Part shown: positions 15,600 to 24,798 of the stretch, piece by piece
Layout: every line of letters begins with the position of its first letter
How positions within the stretch are numbered: the stretch's first letter is position 1
Assembly: GCF_033843265.1 (NCBI RefSeq)
Contig: NZ_JAWXRD010000001.1
Span: 384,373 to 448,372 of the forward strand
DNA: 64,000 bases
Direction: 5' to 3'
DNA from: Scandinavium lactucae
GTDB lineage: Bacteria; Pseudomonadota; Gammaproteobacteria; Enterobacterales; Enterobacteriaceae
Notes under the pieces: generated by a model
The model's input: only the letters and a program-made list of their open reading frames with translations
What the model was told of the DNA's origin: nothing
Databases searched by the model: none
Translations under genes and position numbers: made by a program

Positions 15600-16880
15600 T
15601 TACAGTTTTGCAAATACCTTACGCGCGGCATCAATAGTGTTGTTGATGTCCTGCTCGGTATGCGCCACGGACATGAAGCCCGCTTCGAACGCCGACGGAG
15701 CCAGATAAACGCCTTCTTCCAGCATCAAATGGAAGAATTTCTTGAAGCGCTCCACGTCGCATTTCACCACGTCCTGATAGCAGGTCACGGTTTTCGCATC
15801 GGTGAAGAAAATCCCGAACATTCCGCCCACGTTATTCACTACCAGCGGCACGCCGGTTTCACGCGCAGCCCGCAGCAGGCCATCAGCCAACTGGTTGGTC
15901 AGGTTGGTCAGGGTTTCATGCACTCCAGGCTGAGCGACTTCGGTCAGACAGGCAAATCCGGCTGCCATCGCAATCGGGTTCCCTGACAGTGTCCCGGCCT
16001 GATACACCGGGCCGGTTGGGGCCAGCGCGTCCATGACTTCGCGACGACCACCGAATGCGCCCACCGGCATACCGCCGCCGATGATTTTGCCCAGGCAGGT
16101 CAGGTCTGGCACCACGTTGTAGTAATCCTGTGCGCCTGCCAGCGCCACGCGGAAGCCGGTCATCACTTCGTCAATGATAAACAGCGCACCAAACTCGTCG
16201 CACAGCGCGCGCAGGCCCGGCAGGAAGTCCGGCTGCGGTGGAATGCAGTTCATGTTGCCTGCCACCGGTTCGACGATGATACAGGCGATATCCTGCGGGT
16301 ATTGCTCGAACGCCGCACGCACGGAGGCCAGATCGTTATAGGTGCAGGTCAGGGTGTGTTTAGCGAAATCGGCTGGAACGCCTGGGGAGTTCGGCTGGCC
16401 GAGGGTCAGCGCCCCGGAACCGGCTTTCACCAGCAGGCAGTCGGCGTGGCCGTGGTAACAGCCTTCGAATTTGATGATTTTGTCACGGCCAGTAAAGCCG
16501 CGCGCCAGACGAATGGCGCTCATGGTGGCTTCGGTGCCGGAGTTCACCATTCGTACCATGTCCATGGTTGGAACCAGTTCAGTGACCAGCTCCGCCATTT
16601 TGACTTCCATCTCGGTCGGCGCGCCGAAGCTCAGACCGCGAGACGCCGCTTCAATCACCGCGTTACGAATCGCAGGATGGTTGTGCCCCAGCACCATCGG
16701 ACCCCAGGAACCGACGTAATCGATGTAGGCCTTACCGTCTACATCGTACAGATATGCGCCGTCGGCACGTTCAACAAACAGCGGGGTCCCGCCGACGCCG
16801 GTAAAGGCGCGTACCGGGGAGTTAACGCCGCCGGGGATCAGTTCGCGGGCCGCGCTGTACAGATTCTCAGATTTACTCAT
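15600..16880 (-). CDS. hemL: Glutamate-1-semialdehyde 2,1-aminomutase
   Basis: PLP enzyme that converts glutamate-1-semialdehyde to 5-aminolevulinate, the second step of C5-pathway haem synthesis. It has 426 residues, full length. The PLP lysine is K265 in CLGKIIGGGMP, and the class III aminotransferase signature FIIDEVMTGFR precedes it. The ATG is preceded by AGGAACC. It converges on fhuB and diverges from clcA. Confidence 0.97.
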   Translation of the reverse strand: MSKSENLYSAARELIPGGVNSPVRAFTGVGGTPLFVERADGAYLYDVDGKAYIDYVGSWGPMVLGHNHPAIRNAVIEAASRGLSFGAPTEMEVKMAELVTELVPTMDMVRMVNSGTEATMSAIRLARGFTGRDKIIKFEGCYHGHADCLLVKAGSGALTLGQPNSPGVPADFAKHTLTCTYNDLASVRAAFEQYPQDIACIIVEPVAGNMNCIPPQPDFLPGLRALCDEFGALFIIDEVMTGFRVALAGAQDYYNVVPDLTCLGKIIGGGMPVGAFGGRREVMDALAPTGPVYQAGTLSGNPIAMAAGFACLTEVAQPGVHETLTNLTNQLADGLLRAARETGVPLVVNNVGGMFGIFFTDAKTVTCYQDVVKCDVERFKKFFHLMLEEGVYLAPSAFEAGFMSVAHTEQDINNTIDAARKVFAKL

Positions 16881-17059
16881 TGCCAGGTTCCTGGTTCGTT
16901 GAAAGCATGTTAGCGGACTATTCTAAGTTATTCCCCGAAGGTTATGAAAGTTTTGCCCAATTGAAACAATGTAATAATGCGGGAATTTTTAGGCGACGGG
17001 TCGCCAGCTGGTGGCTACAATGCAGTCTGCAATTCATCCTGGCAACAAATGATAATGTC

Positions 17060-18478
17060 ATGAAAGCAGAAACGCCCTCTTTTGAATCACAGCAATTTGT
17101 TCGTTTGCGCCGCGGGGAAGCGGTGCGTCGTTTAGTTCGCAGGGATAAAACACCGTTACTCATTCTCTTAATGGCCGCTGTGGTCGGGACGCTGGCCGGG
17201 CTGGTGGGTGTCGCGTTCGAGAAAGCCGTCAACTGGGTGCAGCATGTGCGCATTGGCTCCCTGGCCCAGGTGGCAGATCACTGGTTTTTAGTCTGGCCGC
17301 TGGCTTTTATCTTCTCGGGACTGCTGGCGATGGTCGGCTATTATCTGGTGCGCCGTTTCGCACCGGAAGCGGGGGGATCGGGCATTCCTGAAATCGAAGG
17401 CGCGCTGGAAGAGCTGCGTCCAGTTCGCTGGTGGCGCGTTATCCCGGTGAAATTCATCGGTGGGATGGGTACGCTGGGGGCGGGTATGGTGTTAGGGCGT
17501 GAAGGCCCGACCGTTCAGCTCGGCGGCAATATCGGGCGGATGGTGCTCGACATCTTCCGTCTGCGCACCGCCGAAGCACGCCACTCACTGCTGGCGACCG
17601 GTGCGGCGGCGGGTCTGGCGGCGGCCTTTAATGCGCCGCTGGCGGGCATCCTGTTTATCATCGAAGAGATGCGCCCGCAGTTCAGATACAACCTGATCTC
17701 GATTAAGGCCGTGTTCATCGGCGTGATTATGTCCAGCGTGGTGTTCCGCATTTTCAACGGCGAAACGGCGGTGATTGAGGTGGGCAAGCTCGCCAATGCT
17801 CCGGTCAATACATTGTGGCTGTACCTGGTGCTGGGCATGATTTTTGGCTGCGTCGGGCCCCTGTTCAATAACCTGGTGCTGCGTACCCAGGACATGTTCC
17901 AGCGTTTTCACGGCGGTGATCTTAAGAAGTGGGTGCTGATTGGCGGTTTGCTCGGCGGGATTTGCGGCATTCTCGGGCTTATCGAACCGGAAGCGGCGGG
18001 CGGCGGGTTTAACCTGATCCCTATTGCGGCGGCGGGGAATTACACCGTCGGCCTGCTGATGTTCATCTTCATTGCCCGCGTGGTGACGACTCTGCTGTGC
18101 TTTGGCTCTGGCGCACCCGGCGGGATTTTTGCCCCAATGCTGGCGCTCGGTACGCTGCTCGGCACCGCCTTTGGAATGGCCGCCGTGGCGTGGTTCCCAA
18201 ATTACCATCTGGAACCGGGCACCTTCGCGATTGCCGGGATGGGGGCGCTGTTTGCGGCATCAGTCCGTGCGCCGCTCACCGGGATCGTGCTGGTTTTGGA
18301 AATGACCGATAATTATCAGCTCATTTTGCCAATGATTATTACCTGTCTTGGCGCAACACTATTAGCTCAGTTCCTGGGCGGCAAGCCGTTGTATTCCTCC
18401 ATTTTGACCCGCACGCTAGCGAAACAGGAAGCCGAAATGGCCGAGAAAGAGAAACCGACCGCCGGGGAGAATACTTGA
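17060..18478 (+). CDS. clcA: H+/Cl- exchange transporter ClcA
   Basis: Inner-membrane antiporter exchanging two chloride for one proton, linked to extreme acid resistance in E. coli. It has 472 residues. The chloride-site motif GSGIP is at 106-110 (S107), GREGP at 146-150 with the gating glutamate E148, and the internal proton glutamate E203 in FIIEEMRP. The frame is open 60 codons upstream into the hemL start region, but conserved sequence begins at MKAETPS. The ribosome site is weak. Followed by erpA on the same strand. Confidence 0.95.
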   Translation: MKAETPSFESQQFVRLRRGEAVRRLVRRDKTPLLILLMAAVVGTLAGLVGVAFEKAVNWVQHVRIGSLAQVADHWFLVWPLAFIFSGLLAMVGYYLVRRFAPEAGGSGIPEIEGALEELRPVRWWRVIPVKFIGGMGTLGAGMVLGREGPTVQLGGNIGRMVLDIFRLRTAEARHSLLATGAAAGLAAAFNAPLAGILFIIEEMRPQFRYNLISIKAVFIGVIMSSVVFRIFNGETAVIEVGKLANAPVNTLWLYLVLGMIFGCVGPLFNNLVLRTQDMFQRFHGGDLKKWVLIGGLLGGICGILGLIEPEAAGGGFNLIPIAAAGNYTVGLLMFIFIARVVTTLLCFGSGAPGGIFAPMLALGTLLGTAFGMAAVAWFPNYHLEPGTFAIAGMGALFAASVRAPLTGIVLVLEMTDNYQLILPMIITCLGATLLAQFLGGKPLYSSILTRTLAKQEAEMAEKEKPTAGENT

Positions 18479-18555
18479 ACGATTTAGTCAGGTATTGGAT
18501 AATGTTTAAAAGACCCGGCGAGACTTTTAGCCAGGCGACATAACTGGAGTATGAA

Positions 18556-18900
18556 ATGAGTGATGACGTAGCGCTGCCCCTGCAGTTTACTGATGCGGCC
18601 GCCAGCAAAGTAAAAAACCTGATTGCGGATGAAGACAATCCGAACCTGAAACTGCGCGTCTATATCACCGGTGGTGGTTGCAGCGGTTTCCAGTACGGCT
18701 TCACCTTTGACGATCAGATTAACGATGGCGATATGACTATCGAGAAGCAGGGGGTCGGCCTGGTCGTTGACCCGATGAGCCTGCAATATCTGGTTGGCGG
18801 TTCGGTGGATTACACCGAAGGCCTGGAAGGATCTCGCTTTATTGTGACCAACCCGAATGCCAAGAGCACCTGCGGGTGTGGTTCTTCCTTCAGCGTTTAA
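18556..18900 (+). CDS. erpA: Iron-sulphur cluster insertion protein ErpA
   Basis: A-type carrier that delivers Fe-S clusters to apo-enzymes, essential in E. coli for IspG/IspH and thus isoprenoid synthesis. It has 114 residues with the three ligand cysteines C42, C106 and C108 (GGGCSG and CGCGSSF). A GGAG site lies 7 bases before the ATG. It stands alone between clcA and a strong bidirectional terminator. Confidence 0.97.
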   Translation: MSDDVALPLQFTDAAASKVKNLIADEDNPNLKLRVYITGGGCSGFQYGFTFDDQINDGDMTIEKQGVGLVVDPMSLQYLVGGSVDYTEGLEGSRFIVTNPNAKSTCGCGSSFSV

Positions 18901-18915
18901 GCGTTGAGGTTGAAA

Positions 18916-18946
18916 CAAAAAAGCCGTGTCATCGACACGGCTTTTT
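18916..18946. terminator. Bidirectional terminator between erpA and yadS
   Basis: GCCGTGTC-ATC-GACACGGC has an A run on its left side and five T on its right. It can end transcripts of erpA (plus) and of the mtnN-btuF-yadS operon (minus). Confidence 0.9.
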
Positions 18947-18947
18947 G

Positions 18948-19571
18948 CTATCTGCTGTTCTCGTCCAGCGCAAAGGTTGGCAATTTCAAATGCCAACGAA
19001 TGGCCGCCAGGCGGATAATCAGAGTCACCAGCATCCCCAACATCGCCGAGTTCTCCAGCGACATCCCGAAATTATAGTGCGCGTTGGTATGCACAATGCC
19101 GCCAACAATACAGGCGGTGGCGTAAATCTCGGTACGCAGGATCATCGGCACTTCACGCGCCAGCACGTCACGAATAATGCCCCCGCCGACACCCGTCACC
19201 ACACCCATACACACCGCCACCAGCGGGCCGCTACCGGCAATAAAGGCTTTGTTGACGCCGATACCGACAAATACTGCCAGACCGACCGCATCCAGAACCG
19301 GTAAAATCCATTTCGGTAGCCGACGCGGCTGGCGGATCAGCACAATGGTCAACATGCTAGTGATCATCGCCACCACCAGGTCGGTGGGATCTTTAACCCA
19401 AAATACCGGGCCATTGGCCAGCGCCATATCGCGGATAGTTCCGCCCCCGACTGCAGTTACCACGCCGAGAACCAACACGCCAAAAGGGTCCATGCGCAAT
19501 TTTCCCGCCAGCAAGACACCGGAAATGGCAAAGACGGCGGTGCCGACAATATCCAGCCAATAGACAAGCAT
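18948..19571 (-). CDS. yadS: TRIC-type inner membrane protein YadS (UPF0126)
   Basis: A 207-residue integral membrane protein with about seven hydrophobic segments and two repeated glycine motifs (VVTAVGGGTIRD near 38-49 and VVTGVGGGIIRD near 126-137), which mark the prokaryotic TRIC family. Relatives form trimeric cation channels, and a glycine transport role has been proposed for some. The physiological substrate here is unknown. It is very close to the E. coli protein. It follows btuF after 14 bases. Confidence 0.9.
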   Translation of the reverse strand: MLVYWLDIVGTAVFAISGVLLAGKLRMDPFGVLVLGVVTAVGGGTIRDMALANGPVFWVKDPTDLVVAMITSMLTIVLIRQPRRLPKWILPVLDAVGLAVFVGIGVNKAFIAGSGPLVAVCMGVVTGVGGGIIRDVLAREVPMILRTEIYATACIVGGIVHTNAHYNFGMSLENSAMLGMLVTLIIRLAAIRWHLKLPTFALDENSR

Positions 19572-19585
19572 TGATGCGTTTCCCG

Positions 19586-20386
19586 TTAATTGACCTGCGC
19601 CATGGCGGTGCAGAGTTGTTTCGCGGCGAGGATAATACGCGGGGAGGCGCGTTCAAACCAGTCGCTGTTAACGGGAATTACCGGAATTTTGAGCTGGCCC
19701 CGCCAGTATTGCTCAATTTTGGATACATCGGCCTGACTCCCGGCGGTGACGATGGTCTCAGGTTGGCGGGCAAGCACCTGTTCGCGGCTAACCTGCGGCC
19801 AGGGGACGCGACTGTCGGCGAAGACGTTGGTGCCGCCGCAGGCCTCAATGATTTCGTTCTGAATGGAGTCTTTATTGCTGGTAAACAGCGGGTGAGTACC
19901 AAATTGCAGGAATACGGTTTTTTTGCGGCGATGGGCATACTGTTGTTTAAGCTGGGCGAAACTCTCACGCAGCGATTGTGCTGCCTGTTTAGCCTGTTGT
20001 GGATGGGGACTCCAGGCCGCCAGCTGTTGCAGGGTGTTGGCGATCTGCTCCACGCTGCCCGTCTCCACCCACATCACCTTGATCCCCAATGCGCTCAGTT
20101 GGTTCACCTGCCGCTCGGCGTTTCCACCCCGCCAGGCCAGAACGATATCCGGTTTCAGGGCCACGATGCGCTCCAGGTTCATCCCTTGCCAGCTGGCAAT
20201 GTGTTCGATGCCGGTGGCTTCGGGGGGATAATCGGAAAAGCTGCTCACGCCGACTGGCGTAATGCCTGCGGCAAACGCGAGTTCGGTGTTGGCGGGGGAA
20301 AGGGTGATAACCCTCGGCGCGGCCAGAAGCCACGCCGGAAGGGACAACAGCAGGGCGAAAAGGCCCGATGTCAGACGTTTACGCAT
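19586..20386 (-). CDS. btuF: Vitamin B12 periplasmic binding protein
   Basis: Captures cobalamin in the periplasm and passes it to the BtuCD transporter (encoded elsewhere). It has 266 residues, with a Sec signal peptide of 22 residues (cleavage after LLA, before APRVITL). The type III binding-protein fold is evident from the RVITLSPANTEL start and the central helix region. It overlaps mtnN by 8 bases, so the two are translationally linked. Confidence 0.95.
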   Translation of the reverse strand: MRKRLTSGLFALLLSLPAWLLAAPRVITLSPANTELAFAAGITPVGVSSFSDYPPEATGIEHIASWQGMNLERIVALKPDIVLAWRGGNAERQVNQLSALGIKVMWVETGSVEQIANTLQQLAAWSPHPQQAKQAAQSLRESFAQLKQQYAHRRKKTVFLQFGTHPLFTSNKDSIQNEIIEACGGTNVFADSRVPWPQVSREQVLARQPETIVTAGSQADVSKIEQYWRGQLKIPVIPVNSDWFERASPRIILAAKQLCTAMAQVN

Positions 20387-21077
20387 TCGCCAGGTTCTGA
20401 ACCAGGGTTTCCACCATCAGGCTGGACTGTTTGGCCGCCACGGCGAGGAACTCGTCGAAGCTCAGATGCGACTGCTGATCGGCGACGTCAGAGATGGCGC
20501 GAACCACCACAAACGGCACGCTGAAGTTATGGCATACGTGAGCAATCGCGGTAGCTTCCATTTCGACCGCCACGGCCTGCGGGAAGTTGTGACGGATTTT
20601 CGCCAGACCCACGGAACCGTTAATGAACGCATCGCCGCTGACGATAAGCCCACGTACGGCATTGAGGTTCAGCTGTTGGATGCAGCGCTCTGCGGCGTCA
20701 ATCAGTTTGGCATCAGCGGCGAAACCGGCCGGGCAGCCAGGTAGTTGACCATACTCATAGCCAAAAGCGGTGACATCGGCATCATGATAGCGTGCTTCAT
20801 CGGATACCACGATATCACCGACTTTAAGCGATGGCGCAAGGCCGCCCGCAGAACCGGTGTTGATGATGGCGTCAGGTTTGCAGCGTTCAATCAGCAGGGC
20901 GGCACCCATCGCGGCAGCCACTTTGCCGATCCCTGATTTCAGCAGCGCAACGTCAACGCCGTTCAATTGGCCAGTGTAGATTTCGCTTCCGCCAATGGTG
21001 AGGGTCTGACGATTCTGGATTTTGTCACGCAGCAGCGTCACTTCTTCTTCCATTGCACCAATAATGCCGATTTTCAT
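20379..21077 (-). CDS. mtnN: 5'-methylthioadenosine/S-adenosylhomocysteine nucleosidase
   Basis: Splits adenine from MTA, SAH and 5'-deoxyadenosine, clearing inhibitory by-products of SAM reactions and feeding autoinducer-2 synthesis. It has 232 residues, full length. Catalytic and binding residues E12, E172, E174 and D197 are present (VEMEAT and ISDVAD). First gene of mtnN-btuF-yadS, divergent from dgt across 74 bases. Confidence 0.97.
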   Translation of the reverse strand: MKIGIIGAMEEEVTLLRDKIQNRQTLTIGGSEIYTGQLNGVDVALLKSGIGKVAAAMGAALLIERCKPDAIINTGSAGGLAPSLKVGDIVVSDEARYHDADVTAFGYEYGQLPGCPAGFAADAKLIDAAERCIQQLNLNAVRGLIVSGDAFINGSVGLAKIRHNFPQAVAVEMEATAIAHVCHNFSVPFVVVRAISDVADQQSHLSFDEFLAVAAKQSSLMVETLVQNLANA

Positions 21078-21151
21078 AGATTTACTCGCGATGTGATGGG
21101 TTTAAAGGCATAGTTTATCATGGAGCACGCATTTCCGGACCGGGAGAGGCT

Positions 21152-22666
21152 ATGGCCACAATTGATTTTCGCACAAAGATAAACTGGCATCGGCGATACC
21201 GCTCGCCGCAGAGTGCCGCGACGGAACATGAAATCCTGCGCATTTTCGAAAGCGATCGCGGACGGATCATCAATTCTCCGGCGATTCGTCGGCTCCAGCA
21301 GAAAACGCAGGTCTTCCCGCTGGAACGTAATGCCGCGGTGCGGACGCGTCTGACGCACTCAATGGAAGTACAGCAGGTTGGGCGCTATATTGCCAAAGAA
21401 GTGCTGGGCCGCCTGAAGGAGCGCAAGCTGCTGGAAGCCTACGGGCTGGATGAACTCACCGGCCCCTTTGAAAGCATTGTTGAAATGGCGTGCCTGATGC
21501 ATGACATCGGCAACCCGCCGTTTGGTCACTTCGGTGAAGCGGCAATCAATGACTGGTTCCGCCAGCGTTTGTGGCCCGGCGATGCGGCCAGCCAGCCGCT
21601 GAGTGAAGATCGTTGCCTGGTCGGCACCCTGCGTTTACGCGATGGCGAAGAGACACTGAATGAATTACGCCGCCGGGTGCGCCAGGACCTGTGTCAGTTC
21701 GAGGGTAACGCACAAGGTATTCGCCTGGTGCATACGTTGATGCGGATGAACCTCACCTGGGCACAGGTCGGCTGTATCCTGAAATATACGCGTCCGGCGT
21801 GGTGGCGGGGCAATGTTCCGGAAAGCCACAGCTATTTGATGAAGAAACCTGGCTACTATTTCGCCGAAGAGGCCTATATTGCGAGGTTACGTAAAGAACT
21901 CGATCTTGCTCCCTACAGCCGTTTTCCATTAACCTGGATTATGGAGGCCGCCGATGACATCTCTTATTGTGTGGCAGATCTCGAAGACGCCGTGGAAAAA
22001 CGCATCTTCAGCGTCGAGCAACTTTATCAGCACCTGCATGAAGCATGGGGCAGCCATGAAAAAGGTTCGTTGTTCGCGCAGGTAGTAGAAAACGCCTGGG
22101 ATAAATCTCGCTCGAATACGCTGAGCCGCAGTACCGAAGATCAGTTCTTTATGTATTTGCGAGTGAATACGCTGAATAAACTGGTGCCCTATGCGGCACA
22201 GCGATTTATCGATAATCTGCCGCAGATATATGCTGGCGATTTCAATCATGCGTTGCTGGAAGACGACAGTGATTACAGTCAGCTGCTTGAATTATATAAA
22301 AACGTCGCCATTAAACAGGTGTTCAGTCATCCGGACGTTGAGCAACTGGAATTGCAGGGATACCGCGTGATTAGTGGGCTGTTGGAGATTTACCAGCCGC
22401 TGCTGAAATTATCGCTGGCAGATTTTAACGAGCTGGTGGAAAAAGAACGTTTACGCCATTTGCCGATTGAAAGTCGCCTATTCCAGAAACTCTCAAGCCG
22501 ACACCGGCTGGCCTACGTCGAGGCGGTGAATAAAATCCCACGCGATGCCGCGGAGTATCCGTTGATGGAGTACTATTATCGCTGTCGCCTGATTCAGGAT
22601 TATATCAGTGGCATGACCGATCTCTATGCCTGGGATGAATACCGCAGGTTAATGGCTGTGGAATAA
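21152..22666 (+). CDS. dgt: Deoxyguanosinetriphosphate triphosphohydrolase
   Basis: Hydrolyses dGTP to deoxyguanosine and triphosphate. It has 504 residues, one short of E. coli. HD-domain metal ligands are H69, H117/D118 (CLMHDIGNPPFGH), H126 and D268 (EAADDIS). A GGGAGAGG ribosome site precedes the ATG. It diverges from mtnN and runs into the degP control region. Confidence 0.96.
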   Translation: MATIDFRTKINWHRRYRSPQSAATEHEILRIFESDRGRIINSPAIRRLQQKTQVFPLERNAAVRTRLTHSMEVQQVGRYIAKEVLGRLKERKLLEAYGLDELTGPFESIVEMACLMHDIGNPPFGHFGEAAINDWFRQRLWPGDAASQPLSEDRCLVGTLRLRDGEETLNELRRRVRQDLCQFEGNAQGIRLVHTLMRMNLTWAQVGCILKYTRPAWWRGNVPESHSYLMKKPGYYFAEEAYIARLRKELDLAPYSRFPLTWIMEAADDISYCVADLEDAVEKRIFSVEQLYQHLHEAWGSHEKGSLFAQVVENAWDKSRSNTLSRSTEDQFFMYLRVNTLNKLVPYAAQRFIDNLPQIYAGDFNHALLEDDSDYSQLLELYKNVAIKQVFSHPDVEQLELQGYRVISGLLEIYQPLLKLSLADFNELVEKERLRHLPIESRLFQKLSSRHRLAYVEAVNKIPRDAAEYPLMEYYYRCRLIQDYISGMTDLYAWDEYRRLMAVE

Positions 22667-22678
22667 GGCGAAAGTTTT

Positions 22679-22703
22679 GTAAAGACGGACAATAATTTTT
22701 TAC
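22679..22703 (+). promoter_or_regulatory. Possible CpxR site upstream of degP
   Basis: A GTAAA pentamer at 22679 and TTTAC at 22699 lie where CpxR binds upstream of E. coli degP. Spacing and orientation differ from the textbook tandem GTAAA-N5-GTAAA, so this is tentative. Confidence 0.4.
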
Positions 22704-22723
22704 TTTTGTAGAAACGTCAATTC

Positions 22724-22751
22724 GGAACTTCGCGTTATAAATTGACTCTGA
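22724..22751 (+). promoter_or_regulatory. Sigma-E promoter of degP
   Basis: GGAACTT (22724-22730), 16 bases, then TCTGA (22747-22751). Both boxes match the E. coli degP sigma-E promoter. The transcript would start roughly 50 bases before the degP ATG. RseP, encoded at 36 kb, controls sigma-E release. Confidence 0.85.
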
Positions 22752-22804
22752 CAGTCACGTACACAGCAACTTTTTGCTTTATCTGACATTTGAGATTACG
22801 AAAC

Positions 22805-24244
22805 ATGAAAAAAACCACGTTAGCAATGAGTGCATTGGCTCTGAGTTTAAGTTTGGCCCTGTCCCCGCTGTCTGCATCGGCTGCGGAAACTGCGTCCTCT
22901 GCAACCACTGCCCAGCAGATGCCAAGCCTGGCACCGATGCTGGAAAAAGTGATGCCTTCCGTTGTGAGCATCAACGTGGAAGGTAGCACCACGGTGAACA
23001 CCCCGCGTATGGGGCGTAACTTCCAGCAATTCTTTGGTGATAATTCACCGTTCTGCCAGGACGGTTCTCCGTTCCAGAACTCCCCATTCTGTCAGGGTGG
23101 CCAGCCGGGTGCTCCTGGCGGTGATAACGGCAGCCAGCAGCAAAAATTCATGGCGCTGGGTTCAGGGGTAATCATTGATGCCGCGAAAGGCTATGTGGTG
23201 ACCAACAACCACGTGGTGGATAACGCCAGCACCATCAAGGTTTCTCTGAGCGATGGCCGTAAATTTGATGCCAAAGTGGTCGGCAAAGATCCGCGTTCTG
23301 ATATTGCGCTGATCCAAATTCAGTCCCCGAAAGGTCTGACCGCCATCAAAATGGCTGATTCCGATGCCCTGCGCGTAGGTGACTACACCGTGGCTATCGG
23401 TAACCCGTTCGGTCTGGGTGAAACCGTAACCTCCGGGATCGTGTCGGCGCTGGGCCGTAGTGGCCTGAACGTCGAAAACTACGAAAACTTTATTCAGACC
23501 GATGCGGCGATCAACCGCGGTAACTCCGGTGGTGCGCTGGTGAACCTTAACGGTGAGCTGATCGGGATTAACACCGCGATCCTGGCACCAGACGGCGGTA
23601 ACATCGGGATCGGTTTTGCTATCCCGAGCAACATGGTGAAGAGCCTGACCGAACAGATGGTTAAATTTGGTCAGGTCAAACGCGGCGAGCTGGGCATTAT
23701 GGGCACCGAGCTGAGTTCCGATCTGGCGAAAGCGATGAAAGTTGACGCACAGCGCGGCGCATTCGTAAGCCAGGTACTGCCGAACTCGTCTGCGGCGAAA
23801 GCGGGTATCAAAGCAGGGGACGTGATCACCTCCCTTAACGGCAAACCTATCAGCAGCTTCTCTGCCCTGCGCGCACAGGTTGGCACCATGCCAGTCGGCA
23901 GCAAAATCCAGTTGGGTCTGGTGCGTGATGGCAAGCCGGTAAACGTGACCATTGAACTGCAGCAGAGCAGCCAGACTCAGGTTGATTCCAGTAGCATCTT
24001 CAACGGTATTGAAGGCGCTGAAATGAGCAACAAGGGTAATGACAAAGGCGTGGTGGTTAGCAGCATTAAAGCGGGCACCCCTGCGGCGCAAATCGGCCTG
24101 AAAAAAGGCGATGTGATTGTCGGGGCTAATCAGCAGCCGGTGAAAAACATTGCTGACCTGCGTAAGCTTCTCGACAGCAAGCCGAACGTTCTGGCGCTGA
24201 ACATTCAGCGTGGTGATAGCACTATCTATCTGCTGATGCAGTAA
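22805..24244 (+). CDS. degP: Periplasmic serine protease/chaperone DegP
   Basis: Degrades or refolds damaged envelope proteins and assembles into cages with outer membrane protein clients. It has 479 residues. The signal peptide is 1-26 (cleavage after SASA), a regulatory LA loop holds cysteines C84 and C96, and the catalytic triad is H136, D166 and S241 (GNSGGA). PDZ1 (about 285-375) and PDZ2 (about 390-475) follow. A start five codons earlier is in frame, but MKKTTLAMS matches the family. It is induced from the sigma-E promoter just upstream. Confidence 0.97.
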   Translation: MKKTTLAMSALALSLSLALSPLSASAAETASSATTAQQMPSLAPMLEKVMPSVVSINVEGSTTVNTPRMGRNFQQFFGDNSPFCQDGSPFQNSPFCQGGQPGAPGGDNGSQQQKFMALGSGVIIDAAKGYVVTNNHVVDNASTIKVSLSDGRKFDAKVVGKDPRSDIALIQIQSPKGLTAIKMADSDALRVGDYTVAIGNPFGLGETVTSGIVSALGRSGLNVENYENFIQTDAAINRGNSGGALVNLNGELIGINTAILAPDGGNIGIGFAIPSNMVKSLTEQMVKFGQVKRGELGIMGTELSSDLAKAMKVDAQRGAFVSQVLPNSSAAKAGIKAGDVITSLNGKPISSFSALRAQVGTMPVGSKIQLGLVRDGKPVNVTIELQQSSQTQVDSSSIFNGIEGAEMSNKGNDKGVVVSSIKAGTPAAQIGLKKGDVIVGANQQPVKNIADLRKLLDSKPNVLALNIQRGDSTIYLLMQ

Positions 24245-24258
24245 TGTAAAAACAAAAA

Positions 24259-24282
24259 CGGCAACCTTAGGGTTGCCGTTTT
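24259..24282. terminator. Bidirectional terminator between degP and yaeH
   Basis: CGGCAACC-TTAG-GGTTGCCG with TTTT on the right and an A run on the left, 14 bases after the degP stop and 15 bases before the end of yaeH on the other strand. Confidence 0.88.
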
Positions 24283-24297
24283 ACTTTTCAATACCGC

Positions 24298-24687
24298 TTA
24301 TTTCCCGCGGGTAAGCTTTTCAAGATCGGATTCAATTTCACTGATCTTATTCGCCACTACGCTTTCCAGGTGACGCAGGTCGTCGAGGATTTTACGCTTC
24401 AGATCCACTTCGGTGCGATCGCGTTTGCACAGTTGATCCAGCTCATCAATCACATAGCGCAGGTTCGGGCTGATTTCCTGCACTTCTTTGTAGCCCTGGC
24501 CTACGCCATCAGCCACCACGGTTTTACGCTGACGTGGATATTTGAACTTCACGCTTTTTGCGAAAAATTCGCCTTTATCCTTATGAAAATAGATCTTCAG
24601 GATATCGTTGTTGGCTTCCTGCCGGAGGCTGTAACGATCGATTTCATCAGGATTGGTAATGCCCAAACTTTTCAGATTGTCGTACAT
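24298..24687 (-). CDS. yaeH: DUF3461 family protein YaeH
   Basis: Conserved cytoplasmic protein of 129 residues and unknown function. No signal or membrane segment is visible. The N-terminal half (MYDNLKSLGITNP onward) is highly conserved in enterobacteria. The C-terminal third is strongly charged and probably a coiled coil (about 80-127). AAGGA lies 8 bases before the ATG. In E. coli cdaR separates it from degP and yaeI from dapD; both are absent here. Confidence 0.9.
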   Translation of the reverse strand: MYDNLKSLGITNPDEIDRYSLRQEANNDILKIYFHKDKGEFFAKSVKFKYPRQRKTVVADGVGQGYKEVQEISPNLRYVIDELDQLCKRDRTEVDLKRKILDDLRHLESVVANKISEIESDLEKLTRGK

Positions 24688-24759
24688 AGCGGTATCCTTC
24701 GGTTAAACATAACTCATGAATAATTAACGAAAAAATCCATTTCCGCCAGCGGCAGGTAT

Positions 24760-24788
24760 AAAAAAAGCGGGGTTGCCCCCGCTTTTTT
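24760..24788 (-). terminator. Terminator after dapD
   Basis: GCGGGG/CCCCGC stem (24767-24782) with a TTGC loop. On the minus strand it is followed by a seven-T run. It lies 10 bases past the dapD stop. The plus-strand side also has six T. Confidence 0.88.
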
Positions 24789-24798
24789 AGTGACGTAT

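Noticed and set aside
16880..17059. 60-codon N-terminal extension of clcA
   Set aside because: Unconserved, no ribosome site at its start; ClcA begins at MKAETPS.
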